Shown here: piece by piece, positions 11,845 through 61,016 of the stretch | How positions within the stretch are numbered: the stretch's first letter is position 1 | Layout of the letters: each line of letters begins with the position of its first letter | From: Arctopsyche grandis | Lineage: Eukaryota > Arthropoda > Insecta > Trichoptera > Hydropsychidae | Length of the DNA stretch: 64,000 bases | Assembly (NCBI RefSeq): GCF_051622035.1 | Contig: NC_135367.1 | Coordinates: 10,638,501 to 10,702,500, forward strand | Direction: 5' to 3' | Position numbers and translations under genes: made by a program | Notes under the pieces: model-generated | What the model saw: the letters and a program-made list of their open reading frames with translations, nothing else | Told to the model about the DNA's origin: nothing | The model's database searches: none

Positions 11845-12795
11845 TGTTGTGGTCAAAAACGATTGTTTCCTCCGTTTCACATTTTTTTTTATTAAATTGA
11901 TTAATTTGTGTATTAAATTCATATATGTACATACACTATGAATGTACTCAGTGTTCATTTATACCTATTTAATTACCAATAATTCAATAAATTTGGTTAC
12001 CTGTCAATTGTCAGTGATTTTCTTCAACGATTCGTTTTTAACGTATTTTGATGTGTTGCGGCCAAAACTGATTGTTTCATCGTAATTTCATAAATGTTTT
12101 TATTAAATTGATTAATTTGTGTATGAAATTCATACAGTATGAATTTACTTATGTATGTACTTTTCATTTATACCTATTTAATTAGCAATAATTCAATAAA
12201 TTTAGTTACATTCCAATTGTCAGTGATTTTCTTCAACGATTCGTTTTTAACGTATTTTGATATGTTGCGGCCAAAACCGATTATTTCCTCGTAATTTCAT
12301 AATTTTTTTTTATTAAATCGATTCATTTTTGTATGAAATTCATACACATACAATATAAATCGGTCTCCGTGACCAGCCAGAATGTTAAATTACAGAAAAC
12401 GCAAATATCGAATGGCAAAGATTGAAAATCGAAAGATCTTAAGTCGAAAGATCAAAAAAAAAGGGTGCATGGTAAACAACAGGAACAAGAGGAACAGGCT
12501 TTTCCTCCCGTATTCTGCGCGCGCACATTAATACGGGAGGAAAAGCCTGTTCCTCTTGTTCCCGTTGTATCCTGCTCGCGCAAATTAAGTGAGTATGTCC
12601 CGTTTAACATGCACCCTTTTTTTTGATCTTTCGACTTAAGATCTTTCGATTTTCGATATTTGCCTTCCGATATTTGCGTTTTCTATAATTTAACAATCTG
12701 GCTCGCCACGTAGACCCAATATAAATGTACTTATGTACTTTTTAAATATAGATATTTAATTACCAATAATTCAATAAATTTAGATTTTTTTTTAA
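11845..12795 (+). repeat. Tandem repeat, about 210-bp unit, interrupted by a MITE
   Basis: Units begin at about 11845, 12055 and 12264 with GTTG(T/C)GG(T/C)CAAAA and share TATACCTATTTAATTA, CAATAATTCAATAAATTT and TTTTCTTCAACGATTCG at the same spacing. The third unit is split by the insertion at 12361-12716 and resumes afterwards with the expected ATTTAATTACCAATAATTCA segment. Confidence 0.8.
12361..12716. mobile_element. Complete palindromic MITE with 10-bp target duplication (MULE-like)
   Basis: The ends CGGTCTCCGTGACCAGCCAG and (reverse complement) GGTCTACGTGGCGAGCCAG extend as inverted repeats over most of the element. The flanks are identical: CAATATAAAT at 12351-12360 and at 12717-12726. 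A 9-10 bp target duplication plus very long TIRs is typical of Mutator-like elements, so I infer that superfamily. No transposase is encoded, so it depends on an autonomous element elsewhere. Confidence 0.8.
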
Positions 12796-13149
12796 AAATC
12801 GCTATTATTTTTATTTAGTCGATCTTACTAAAATCGTTCAAGTTGTAACAGTCGGAGTCGAATCGTAAAAAAAGTCGTTGAATAAGCAAGTCCCTCAAAA
12901 TTTTAACGATTCAGTCCTACTTTTCAGTGGTAGATACGTATCTACCATTGAAAAACCTTCGGAAGGTGAAATAAAGTAAAAAATAAAAGCATTCCCATAC
13001 AGTAGACACGCACAGCGCGCGGCCACTCACTTCCACCCTTCCCATCTTCACCATCGCTTACACACTTTTCGGGCGATTTCCATCGAAATTTTCTCGCCTG
13101 AATCGACTCGCCACAGACTCGAGCAGAGAATTTTCCCACTCGCTCACGA

Positions 13150-13398
13150 ATCCGTCTGCTAGTATGTGTGTATATGTTACGTAAGTCGGGGCTGTGCGGT
13201 GTGCGCGCGCGCGTCCCTGACGCAGTGTGACGCGGCGGGGCTCGGATACTCCGCTAGCTCGATACCGGCAGTCGGCCGCCGGCCACCGCCACAAATACAC
13301 CTATTTCTACCAACCCCAGCTGAACCACTGCCTGCACCCGGCCCGTCGTCAGCTGCCGAGACCGACCAACCCCTTCAGATCATCCCCATACTTCGACC
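13150..13398 (+). promoter_or_regulatory. Probable core promoter/5' UTR of pump copy 1
   Basis: The roughly 250 bases before the start codon are GC- and CpG-rich, contain CA/CT-rich leader-like sequence (ACCCCAGCTGAACCACTGCC near 13313) and lack long-range repeats. No clear TATA box is placed close to the leader, consistent with a broad CpG-type promoter. The exact transcription start cannot be fixed from sequence. Confidence 0.5.
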
Positions 13399-39778
<26,380 letters not shown>

Positions 39779-39792
39779 ATTAAAAAGAAATT

Positions 39793-39798
39793 AATAAA
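39793..39798 (+). terminator. Possible polyadenylation signal of copy 1
   Basis: AATAAA lies 14 bases after the stop codon. Further AATAAA motifs occur at about 40122 and beyond, so a long 3' UTR with alternative ends is just as plausible. Confidence 0.35.
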
Positions 39799-41771
39799 AT
39801 ACGGACTTATTAAAAAAAAGTGTAAACACCTGCTCGTGTGAATGTGTTGAATGATTTGTTTCGCCAAATGAATTTTTTCTGTGTTCACGCCAAGTGGTTC
39901 TCGTTTATTTCGTTAGACTTAATAGAGTTAAAATTTCATTACTTGTTTATTTTATTTTCATTTTCGTTAAACATGATTCGCCATTATGCCCTAGATCAAA
40001 AATTATTTTAAAAAAAAACTCGAAATCACTACAGTCACTCATTTTATTTGTAGTATTTTTTCGTTATTGTAAGTGTTAAAATAAAATGCAAAGCTAGTTT
40101 TCCACCTTTGATAAATTAGGTGAATAAAGTATTTTTTTAGAACTTTAAATCTTGCATATTTTGATTTACGTGTATGTAAATTTACAGTGAAAGCTGTTAA
40201 GTATATAAATCTAATATTTATTTCTGTTAATAAAAAACCTAAGGGACGCACTTCCATATTATTTTATTATTCCAGATTGAATGGTTCGTGTGCATAATTC
40301 GTTATTTTTATTTTTAATGTGTTTTTACCTTCATCGTTATTGCTTTTTAGACAATGATAAATATATTTGTGTGCACATGTGCACTTATAAATTTAAAGTT
40401 GTGTATTTAAAATGTACTTTATTATATATGTGCGAATACATTGTTTTCACTAAAAATGTAAGATTGTATTTATAAATAATAAAAAAAAAAACGATCTATT
40501 TACGTCTGATACCATCGGGTATATAATGGCCTCGCGGACCATCCACGTCGAGCTATCGGTATGTTGTCATCGGGTTCGAGTTAGTTTTTTCATGTATAAG
40601 ATCTACCACTACCTCGTTTTAGGAGGTTAACACCATGCTACTTTTTATCTTGTATTGTCATCATTATTGTATAAATTTCAACGTCATCTCTTCATTGAAT
40701 TCGTTGACTTGAGTTATTCGTTCGGAGCTGTTTTTCAATGCATCCTGTTAAAATGTGAAATCAAATATTACGCCCAAGGGATCATAATAAAGTGAACGCG
40801 TCGCGTCGGGCGACTTTATTTTTAATTTTTAAACGTAAATAAGTAGTATTTCCGATCACATTTTAAACACGATGTTCCCTCAAGCGACGCTTGATACTTC
40901 TCTCTCAAACGAGCAGCTTTTCACGTGTTATGTTTAATTTAAAAAAAAAAAAATATATATATATACATTACGTTCGAATCAAGATGTACAATAAAATGTA
41001 GTTAAATTTGACATGCCTAAAATGTTTATCTGTTGTTAAATGTAAGTGAAAATAAATTAACACTCGTGCTATTTAATTATTAAAATTCCAATCGTTTTGT
41101 CGACAGCGGCAAAGAAAAGATATACGCCGTAATATTTAAACTGCTACCAGTTCGATATTTCAACGCATCAAACCGCACAGAATATAATAATTAATGCAAA
41201 CGATTACCACAGTCTCTGTAACCCTCTTGATCAAAATAATACAAAAAACATTTTTGAATAGGTTTTTTTTTTAGTATCGGTAGATTTCACTTTAGGTAGT
41301 AGCTAAAAGTAGGTGTAATTATTAATGAAATTATATAGGTTTAAAATTAATTAGGAAAAAATATATTTATTAATGTGTTATAAAAGATTTTGATTATCAA
41401 ATAAAAAGCAAAAACTTAATGTGAAGTAAGTGCAGCATTAGTTAGGCAACATTGTTGTTTGAAGCTCCGAGTTTTAGAGTTCTATTCTATTTTATATTGA
41501 GCATGACCTAGTCCTGCAAAACCGACAACAAAAACTTTAAAATCTAAACAAATGAGTTTTTAAATAATCTAAAAAGCTATTTTATAAATAAGCGGAATAC
41601 TATTCTGTCATAAATTTAATTATAACATTTATTATAAATATACCTGTTTGTGATGGATACATTTTATATTTATTAAATTTGTTAATTTTTTACCTTATAT
41701 ACGCATATACATATACACGCATACCCAAAACGTATGCCGATATATATGTATGTGTGTATGTATATTATATT

Positions 41772-41818
<47 letters not shown>

Positions 41819-42935
41819 ATATTATTGTAGACATCATTAACATATACTTAGACGCTACAGAAGAGCTTGCTTCTTAAACATTTTTATTATATAAAATCTT
41901 CCGTGACATTCAAATATTTGTGTTGCCTGATTGCGTACAACTGTTTATAGTTTTGCTGTGTGGCTTTTTGTGTGCTTGTGGGATGTATGTTTTGACTATT
42001 TCCATCGGAATGAATGCGTTATTTAAAATAAGCACACAAGTATTGAACACTTGGTTTGATGTGTGATTCTCACTTTCACCTTTAAATAAGATAGCCACTT
42101 TAAATTTACTAAAGTATTTCTTTTTAGTTGTAGGATGAGAAGCTGTATTAAATTAAGTGTTGATATAAAACAAATTTAAAAATATGCTACTTCTTTTATT
42201 CCATTTCTCATGTACACATTTTATTTTTTTTATTATTCGTTATATCCATAAAAGATACTCCTCTCTTATTCCTATAGATAATAAATAAAAATAGTTGTCA
42301 TCAAGAGAAATCGCAATATAAATATTTTAAGTAAACAATTATTTTTCTGCTACATGTAAATTTTTTTCACAGTTTGAAAAATACATTCATGAATAAGTTT
42401 AACAAATCCATTCATAAATGGTGGATAAGCTGTTGGATTTTGATTTATGGAATACTGTTAATCAAACCAACCCAAGACTTCATTTATGTAAATGTACGCA
42501 TATTTAAGGAATATAAGGAGTATCAAAATTGAAATTCGCTTAACGATACCGCTTCTGGTCAACTGTTTTTTTACCAAAACCTCATTGAATATAAAGTAGT
42601 CTGTGATATAAATATAAAATTTCACCTGGATATGACATGTAGTTTCGATGAAATCATGTGGTTACGAAATTGTTTGCTTTTCTAAAACGAAAATGTCTCA
42701 CTTTCGGTTTCCTAAATTTTATAAAATATAAACAATTCCTCACTGATACTGGTATAGGAATTGTTTTATTTTATTCTAAAGATTAGAAACAATTGAAATC
42801 CTTAGCAGATCTAATCATTAGGTTTGCAGATCTTCACTATGTTACTTACCTCCATCTAAAACTTATAAATATGAAATTTCATTTTAATATGCTGAACAAT
42901 TTTGTAGAAAAACCTAAAGATCCACTTAAGAGTAA
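39799..42935 (+). other. Copy 1 3' UTR/intergenic region
   Basis: AT-rich, with several AATAAA motifs (near 40122, 40785 and 41051), consistent with a long 3' UTR at first. An (AT)n microsatellite is at about 41770-41812. No coding gene is supported. Confidence 0.4.
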
Positions 42936-43229
42936 AGGCGAAAACACACTGAGTAGTATGGGACGTCATGTGTCCTTGGCTTCCCACTGTGCATGTGCAG
43001 AATGACTATGTTTGCGAGGTCGTATGTGTATGCATATCCATATGCAACCGACGAGTTTCTCCTATATTTCAAATATGGGATTCATCGTTATCAATCACTG
43101 TCAAGCAAGGATAAAATATCACTGAAAACACTCAGGGGGGTGATTTTTGGGACTGTACCGTGAATATGGGCATGTTTGAAAGTATCTAAAAAATCACGTA
43201 CCACGTTCCACTCAGTGTGTTTTCGCCCT
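42936..43229. mobile_element. MITE, same family as 3321-3662
   Basis: The ends AGGCGAAAACACACTGAGTA and CACTCAGTGTGTTTTCGCCCT, and the interior (GACGAGTTTCTCCTATATTTC, CAAGCAAGGATAAAATATCAC), match the element at 3321. At 294 bp it is somewhat shorter. Confidence 0.75.
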
Positions 43230-44171
43230 AAAAGAACCATGTGCGTTTAGAAAAACCTATTTAAATAAGAACCCAAACTTTGTCACACGACAAAATCGTT
43301 TCTGAAGTAAGAAGAGGTTTGTAAAAATACAATTTATGAACTTTACAAAGTTTGAGCTTGACATAAAAAGGTTGGGAAGAGAAAAATATAAATAAAAAGG
43401 AAAACGAAAAAACCCACGAAGAAGCTATCTCTTAAATCACACACTTAATATTACACTATAAATTTCTCACGAAAGCTGCGCTTTATTTATTGATACATAA
43501 TATGCAGATAAGGTAAATATTTAAATACAAACAAATCAAATCATATTAGGAATAGGAAGCATCTCGAATTGCACATTTAAACACATGTAAACTAATAAAA
43601 CTAGATCTAATATATCAGTGCTGTCAATCGGCATAAAAATACAATATTCACGAATACGTCAAAGTCACAAGTTTGTTAAAGCTATTCTAAATGATGAATA
43701 GTTAGCCAAGGGAATCCATATATCCTGATTTATTGCAGTAATTGTGTGAAATCAACACGTCTAATTTTTTTTTCCTTGGTAACATCACTGGCAGTAGTGC
43801 TCGATCATTTAGCAAATGCATACGTAATGGTATGAAATTTTCACATTAAATTCACTCGTGATGTATTTTTTTGGGTCTTATTATAGTTAGTATGTACGTC
43901 CAAATCAGATTGAACCATATTTGGGTGCATCACTAAATTTAATAAACCGGAAGTGGGATTATTTCCTCTCGGAAAGGTCAAAAATGTTGTGCCCACTACT
44001 GTGTCCACACCCCTGAACGTATCAAGCTGACAATTTATATTTGTATTCTTTATGATTATTATTAATTAATAAATAACTTAGAGCTGATTATTTTTATTAA
44101 ATTTATTTGAATATTTAACGATAGCCAATCAGAAACGAATTACATAAAGTCTTTTTTGTTTAATATATAAG
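43230..44171. other. Intergenic sequence, nothing recognised
   Basis: AT-rich with no supported gene. The GCCAATCAGAAACGAATTAC segment near 44125 resembles part of the Helitron at 22772-23100. Confidence 0.35.
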
Positions 44172-44525
44172 ATTAGCTAAACCCGGCTTGCGTTGCAATG
44201 CCACTATAACGAATGCAATTCCCGTTCCGGTTCCCGTTCCCATTCTCGTTCCCATTCCCAACACGTATCAAGTTCCGGAACTGAAACAAATCTGGATCCA
44301 GAACTGAAACAATTTTTGGGATCCGGAACTGAAACATTTATCGTGATCCGGAACTGAAACAGTAATCGAGATCCGGAACTGAAACAAATCGGGATCCGGA
44401 ACTGAAACAGTTATGGGGATCCTGAAATGAAACAGTAATCAGGATCAGGAACTGAAACAGTAGTTGTGATCCGGAATTGAAAATGGCATCCGGATCCGGA
44501 AATGATAAAAGGACCCGGAAAAAGA
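44172..44525 (-). mobile_element. Helitron 3' end carrying a minisatellite
   Basis: On the minus strand the segment ends in GGCATTGCAACGCAAGCCGG followed by GTTTAGCTAAT. This resembles the 3' end of the Helitron at 45981-46258 and finishes with CTAAT, a Helitron CTRRT end. The rest is the minisatellite and a (GTTCCC)n-like tract. The 5' end of the element was not located. Confidence 0.55.
44274..44522 (+). repeat. Minisatellite, 24-28 bp unit, about 9-10 copies
   Basis: Successive units share the core GATCCGGAACTGAAACA with a variable 6-11 base spacer. Later units decay (CTGAAATGAAACA, GGAATTGAAA). Confidence 0.9.
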
Positions 44526-45980
44526 TTTTTGTTTACAAACTTTGTTTTATTTTCGAGGTTCCCAACCAAAAATACTTACATACAAAGTCGTCCTTTTAGA
44601 AATTATATTTTAGATAGATTATTAATTGATTTGGAGAGAGCTAACCCCATAATTTTTAAGATTCGCTTGCAAGTTATGTTACTCGTCTTTTCTTCCAGAA
44701 TATTCTTTATTTTAAAATTACAAGAAATGTGTATATTAAGAATTTAAGTTTTTTCTCTTGAATAAACTCTTTTGAAACATTTTGATTACTTGAAAAATCA
44801 AGCAAAAAGTATGTTAAAAAAAATATATATATACATATATATTTTTTTTTTATTCAATACCTTTTTTGCGTTTTTTTCATAGAAATCAGCCAAAAGTAAA
44901 AATAATATGACTAATATTTTGTACTACGTCATAATATTATATAATATATTTAATACTTTATAATATATATATAATACTTTGTACTACGTCAGGAAATGGA
45001 ATCATGTAAATGAACAATTAATTGCGTGAATTTTATTAGATAAAATCTTGGAAAGATGCTATACACTTAACACCATTCCAGTATTCATATTGGTTTCTAT
45101 AATTTCGTGCTAATAAATTAATATAATTTTTTAAGTTCTCTGACGCAATTCACTTATTTTGTGTATATATGTAAAAAATGTTAACAATTGTATGTGTGTA
45201 TGTATGGTTCACACTATGAGAAATCATATATCATCTATTGGGATCTCTACGCCGAAAACAATAATGAGTTCTTAAGACATAATGGCATCTCCTTTGGAAA
45301 CCTATTATATTGAGTTTTGTTGTAATAAGTGTGGTATCAAAAATTAACGACAATTTAATTCGTCATATAAACAATGCATCTAGTTAACCTCGATTAATGC
45401 ACGTGATTTATTATGTATATTTCAACATTAAATTCACGTTCGTTTGTAATAAAAATGCTTTACGTCACTCACCTATCTTTTGGCTGAAATCTATCATTTC
45501 GTTAATGTGCCTAATTGTGCACATTTGTAAAAAAAATAAACGTGGAAATATAGCGAAATAAAATAGTACAACACACTCTTTAGAATTGATCTCATGATTG
45601 AGAATTGTGATGCTTCTGAAATTAATATTCTAACGTAAAAATATCACAAACAACAGAAGAGTTAATTTCATTAAATTCTTTAAATTGGGAATCTGCCCTT
45701 ATATTTTCAGTTATCATAAGTTTCTTCAAGCTATCGTTTGAAGGCAAAGTGCCCAAATAATGACAAAACACACATCAAAGAAATTCTAATTTCAAGAACA
45801 TATGTATATGATAATTCATCTCTATTGTATAATATTTATGTATATAATAATTTTTCGATATTTTATTTTTATTTTAATAAACGTACCAGTATCTTCACAT
45901 GTTATACCAATACTACACTATTGCCAGATAATGCATAAATAGCACACATTTTATATAAACATATATATGTATGTACATAC
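44526..45980. other. Intergenic AT-rich sequence
   Basis: No supported gene. TTTGTACTACGTCA is repeated at about 44919 and 44980. Confidence 0.35.
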
Positions 45981-46258
45981 ATATCTATATATATAAAAAT
46001 GAATGTCTGTGAGTGTGTATGTCTCGAATAGGCTCCTAAACCACTGAACCGATTACGATGGAACTTTCAGGATTTGTTGTATGCATCTCCGGGAAGATTA
46101 CTGTGAAAAAAAAATCGGGGAAAAACGGGAATGAGTGTCATTGCAACGCAATAATTTCAAATGTGTTCGCTACCTGCGTTTTTCCGACAAACGGGAACGG
46201 GAACGGGAATTGCATGCGATATTATGGCATTGCAACGCATGCTGGGGTTCAGCTAGTA
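45981..46258 (+). mobile_element. Short non-autonomous Helitron, about 280 bp
   Basis: The 5' end TCTATATATATAAAAATGAA is followed by GTCTGTGAGTGTGTATGTCT and a CCACTGAACCGATTACGATG segment, a layout common in insect Helitrons. The 3' end has a hairpin-forming GCATGCG...CGCATGC before the terminal CAGCTAGT. The internal 90-codon frame crosses the ends and is not a gene. Confidence 0.7.
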
Positions 46259-46527
46259 AAATATATAAAAATAAAGTTATTATTATTTAACAAATATACA
46301 CATGCTAACCAAAAAAATAGAGGAAAATAAAAATATTATTAATTAATATTAATTAAAAATATTAATATATATTATTGGGTTGCCGAAAGGAATCCCGGGC
46401 CCTGGGAAGAAATAATTCCTATGACAAACTATAAAAGATTTAATATGGACACAAAGAATACGTGGATCGAAAAATAATTAATATTTAGCATTAAATAAAT
46501 ACATGTATTTTTATTTAGAATAATATA

Positions 46528-46790
<263 letters not shown>

Positions 46791-47089
46791 ATTTTATGAC
46801 AAACCATTGCAAATCTTCTAAATGATGTAACAAAATCTTGAAAATATTCTGAAAACTTTCAGCCTCGTAAAACTACCATGAACTTCTTTTTATTAAAACA
46901 AAGAGTGAATTTAAATTTCCTTAAAACTATATAATTGCTTGCGTTTAGGAGCTAGCAATTTAAGTTCGATTAACACCCCACTAAATCGATGGCCAAGATA
47001 GATGGTAACTTGTAGTGGGCAGCATTGCTAGTCGATTGTCGGCCACCGTAACAACTACATCATACCAAAGATTCACTTGCCCACTAAAA

Positions 47090-52276
<5,187 letters not shown>

Positions 52277-52419
52277 ATATTAAATTTATGTCAGCAAATG
52301 TAAATATATGTATGTATCGCGGTAAGAGTGATTTGATTTGAATGTTTTTGATCAGCTTTTTATTTATAATTAATGAAATTGTAATTATATTTTTAATCTT
52401 GAAATTAGATAAAAATCTA

Positions 52420-52425
52420 AATAAA
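52420..52425 (+). terminator. Possible polyadenylation signal of copy 2
   Basis: AATAAA lies about 145 bases after the stop at 52276. Another AATAAA is at about 52507. Confidence 0.45.
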
Positions 52426-53977
52426 CCGTTTCTATTTACTTAAAATTTAATTTTATGATCCCTTAAATATAAATGTTCACTAATATATATTTGCGTTTTT
52501 CTTGGGAAATAAACATCAATACATAGTGGGCTATACACCGATTATCTTACAGCCAAACTCATAATAGAATAAACAAAAATTGTTATAAATGAAATTGTAA
52601 AATAGCTTCCATTATTCAATCATATTATACTCCACCTGACAACAATTGTACAAAATTTTACCTGAAAAAATTACTCTGTCACTTCATTGGAGTAAATTTG
52701 TAAACCGGTTTGCCTATCATACTTCTGGTTCAATTTGATAATATTCGTGTTTGCTAAATAGCACAAATTTTCCACTAATTCTATTAGCGATAAGGTATTC
52801 ATTGATAGAAACACTTAATGCTATCAAATGATTTAGCACATACCCATAACCCATACCTCATATCCTGTTTTTACTGATCAAATGTAATTTTTTTATATCA
52901 TACCAACATTTTCAAACTAGGTTTATAGTTATTTCTTATATGTAGCATGAAAAATCTTAAGCCAGCAGAGCATTCAATCGATGGAATGAATCAAATATAT
53001 AACTTTATTCTTTTGATATTCTCATGAGACAAAAGCTTAAAACAAAAATTGTTTTCAGTGTGGTTTCTACACCAGTATCGCGAGACTATGATAATTCCCC
53101 CACAACATGGTAATTTTTTCTCGATCTAGATTTTTTTTGTAAATAAAAATAGATAGACATAATAAATCAACATTGAGCAAACGAGAAAGAAAAAGAAGAA
53201 GAAAATTTTAACTCGGTATTCTAATCAATTACACTTGTATTACAAAATGCGAAAACAAATTTTAATACCTACAATATGTTAAAAAGGAATAACATACAGC
53301 TTAAGATTTTATAAGTATTTGGAAATCAATATAAAAATACAAAATTCATACTAAATATGTATATGAAAATTGTACCAACAGTAAAATATATAGTAAAAAA
53401 GGTGTATGAATACAAACGAGCAACTAGAATATAATTTATATAATTGATTAATCACAAAAAAGTTGGTAAATAAAAAAAATCTTTGAAATAATCCGAATTG
53501 AAATGAATTTAAATATCTGTAACATCGAATTCTACATGACATAAAATAATTTGTAAATAAATAAGCTACATAAATACTAACTTTCAAATAAACTATAATA
53601 TGTATTACTTTTTTACTAACAAGAAATCTTAAAATGTTTTAGAGTATTCTAATTTTAAATACTTGTCTAGTATTTCTATATAATACATACCAGTTTTCAT
53701 CTATTAACACAATTTCATCCATTGATTTAATTTGTAGTACACATACGTACATACATAGATTACATTGAATTTACACCATGTCGAATGACATTGTTTTATA
53801 TTTATGCTAACACACAAATACCCACAAAATTGTTGATAACTAACAAAGTTAATTTTAGTTAAAAATATAAAAAAATTACATTTATTTTATATGAATTCAC
53901 CGAAACTTCATAGCATATATACATATTTAGAGCAATCTATAATAAAATTTCATAATACAACTTAATTTGACGATTTT
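52426..53977. other. Spacer between copy 2 and copy 3, first part
   Basis: AT-rich, with no exon or pump-like fragment found. No partial fourth copy was detected. Confidence 0.4.
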
Positions 53978-54802
53978 AGGTCTGTTCATACCTAGTCAGC
54001 AAGTACCGACTTCAGCAGATATTCGGCCGTACGAAAAGTATTCTTTAGTACATTTTGTATGGGTATATTCATACCAACCGTCACGTTTACGCCACGGCAG
54101 GCTTACAGCAGTACCCGACATTTCCCGTTCATACCTTACAGCAACATCCGTCAACGTATCGTATCCGTTTTTTTGGCCATCGTGGAAATATACACGCGAA
54201 TTACGTGCCATGAGTCAGCCGCTTTGCTGTTTTGGACCAATTATCGATATTGACAGTTGACAGCTGTTCAATCTATCGACATGGTTATGGCGCAAATATT
54301 AAAAAAAAATAAAAATTTTTTACGGAAATATTTAAAAAAATTTTGTCCATCATCCACAAGCTCCTTATACAGTGTCCAAAACTCTCCTTCGGTTTTTCTA
54401 TTTTTTAACATGGGATGCACATCAAAACGCCTCCGTGCTTTTTTATTGCCTTCTTGAGCTTCTTCTTCCAACAACAGCGCGATTATACATAATTTTTCGT
54501 TCGATAAACGTCGAAACATTTTTGCTGATTTGTATTCTGACGCGTAGCTACGAATGCACGTGTATGCATTCATATTGCAAGTACTTTACGACGTAATACG
54601 ACGTAAGCAATATTGCACCGTATCGTCATGGCCTCTAATGTATAAGTAAGCCGATTTTGCCTTGCACTCGGCCAAATTGCTGTAAACGTGACGTGACCGC
54701 AACGTGTAGGTAGATATGAATAGAAACGTAATAAAATGACATATTTGAAACGGAGTCGTGCAGTGCTGAAGCCGTGCAGTGCTGTTAAGTATGAACAGAC
54801 CT
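53978..54802. mobile_element. Degenerate PIF/Harbinger transposon, 825 bp
   Basis: The ends AGGTCTGTTCATAC and GTATGAACAGACCT are inverted repeats. On the minus strand, 54268-54573 encodes a 101-residue frame containing RRRFDVHPM, GEFWTLYKEL and FFKYFRKKF. This matches the pattern of the N-terminal part of Harbinger transposases (R-x-W/F-x-V-H-P ... G-E-F-x-x-L-x-x-E-L ... F-x-x-Y-F-R). The catalytic DDE part and the Myb-like protein are missing, so it is internally deleted and non-autonomous. It ends 230 bp before the first exon of pump copy 3. Confidence 0.7.
54268..54573 (-). pseudogene. Harbinger transposase N-terminal fragment
   Basis: 101-codon frame with the VHPM ... GEF..LYKEL ... 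FFKYFRKKF pattern. It stops before any catalytic acidic triad. Recognition is by motif pattern only. Confidence 0.55.
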
Positions 54803-55032
54803 TTTCAAGTGACGGACCTTCCTTTCTTTTACCGAAGCGATAATTGGTGTTTTGGTAGTGCCACCTCTGTAGCATAATTTCCTGTCTAGGTGCAAAATGA
54901 TTGAGGATGACCTTACCGTGTAAATCCTATACGTTCAGCTACATAACTCTTCAATACACTATCAGTTGGTTGCTGACCATTGTCACAACCACACCAATCA
55001 AATTACTGCTACCATATGCCAATATATCAAGT
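54803..55032 (+). promoter_or_regulatory. Short upstream region of copy 3
   Basis: The 230 bases between the Harbinger element and the copy 3 start exon must contain the proximal promoter if the gene model is right. No TATA box was confidently assigned. The transposon may supply upstream regulatory sequence. Confidence 0.35.
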
Positions 55033-60376
<5,344 letters not shown>

Positions 60377-60560
60377 AATAATAGATTCAAATATGTAAAT
60401 AGAAATATTTCTAATTATGTAATATGTTTGATTGTACTGTGCCACTTCATGTCAGCAGTATATTATGAAGAATAATCTAAAACTCTTACCGAGTTATCTC
60501 ACTATTGAGAAAGTGGTTAACAATGTATGTATATTTTTAAGTGTTATCAAAATTACTTGT

Positions 60561-60566
60561 AATAAA
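60561..60566 (+). terminator. Possible polyadenylation signal of copy 3
   Basis: AATAAA lies about 185 bases after the stop at 60376. A second one is at 60607-60612. Confidence 0.45.
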
Positions 60567-60612
60567 ATTAGTTAAAACTCCAAGAAAATTTAGTAAAAAA
60601 ACCACAAATAAA

Positions 60613-61016
60613 ACGTATGTTTAAAAAATCTTATCGTTTAATAACATATAATGTATAAAAATAAAATCATATAAACCTGTGATCGAGATTTTTAAATTCG
60701 TTACAGTATTTGGATATAAATTATAACACAAAACACATGTTATACAATATATCATAGTAATTTCTTTAGGTAATAATAATACCACATCAGTACAATATTC
60801 TGTTTAAGAATTACAAATTACATATTATGTAAATATTACACATAGCATGAGCAATTAAAATGCAATGCTATTCTATAAAAAAAACCCTCTAAACATCTAA
60901 ATCAAATTTTTATAATCATAATATCTAAAGAAATTACTAAAACATCAAGTAATACAAAAAACTATGTACTTCTACATATAACAATCACAAGATTATACAT
61001 ATATATTTTCTAAAAT
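60613..61016. other. Convergent spacer between copy 3 and DHODH
   Basis: AT-rich. It holds the 3' ends of the two tail-to-tail genes. No gene or repeat is recognised. Confidence 0.45.

Noticed and set aside
44274-44522. CRISPR-like array (regular short repeats with variable spacers)
   Set aside because: The units are imperfect, the spacers are 6-11 bases, and the genome is eukaryotic. It is a minisatellite next to a Helitron end.
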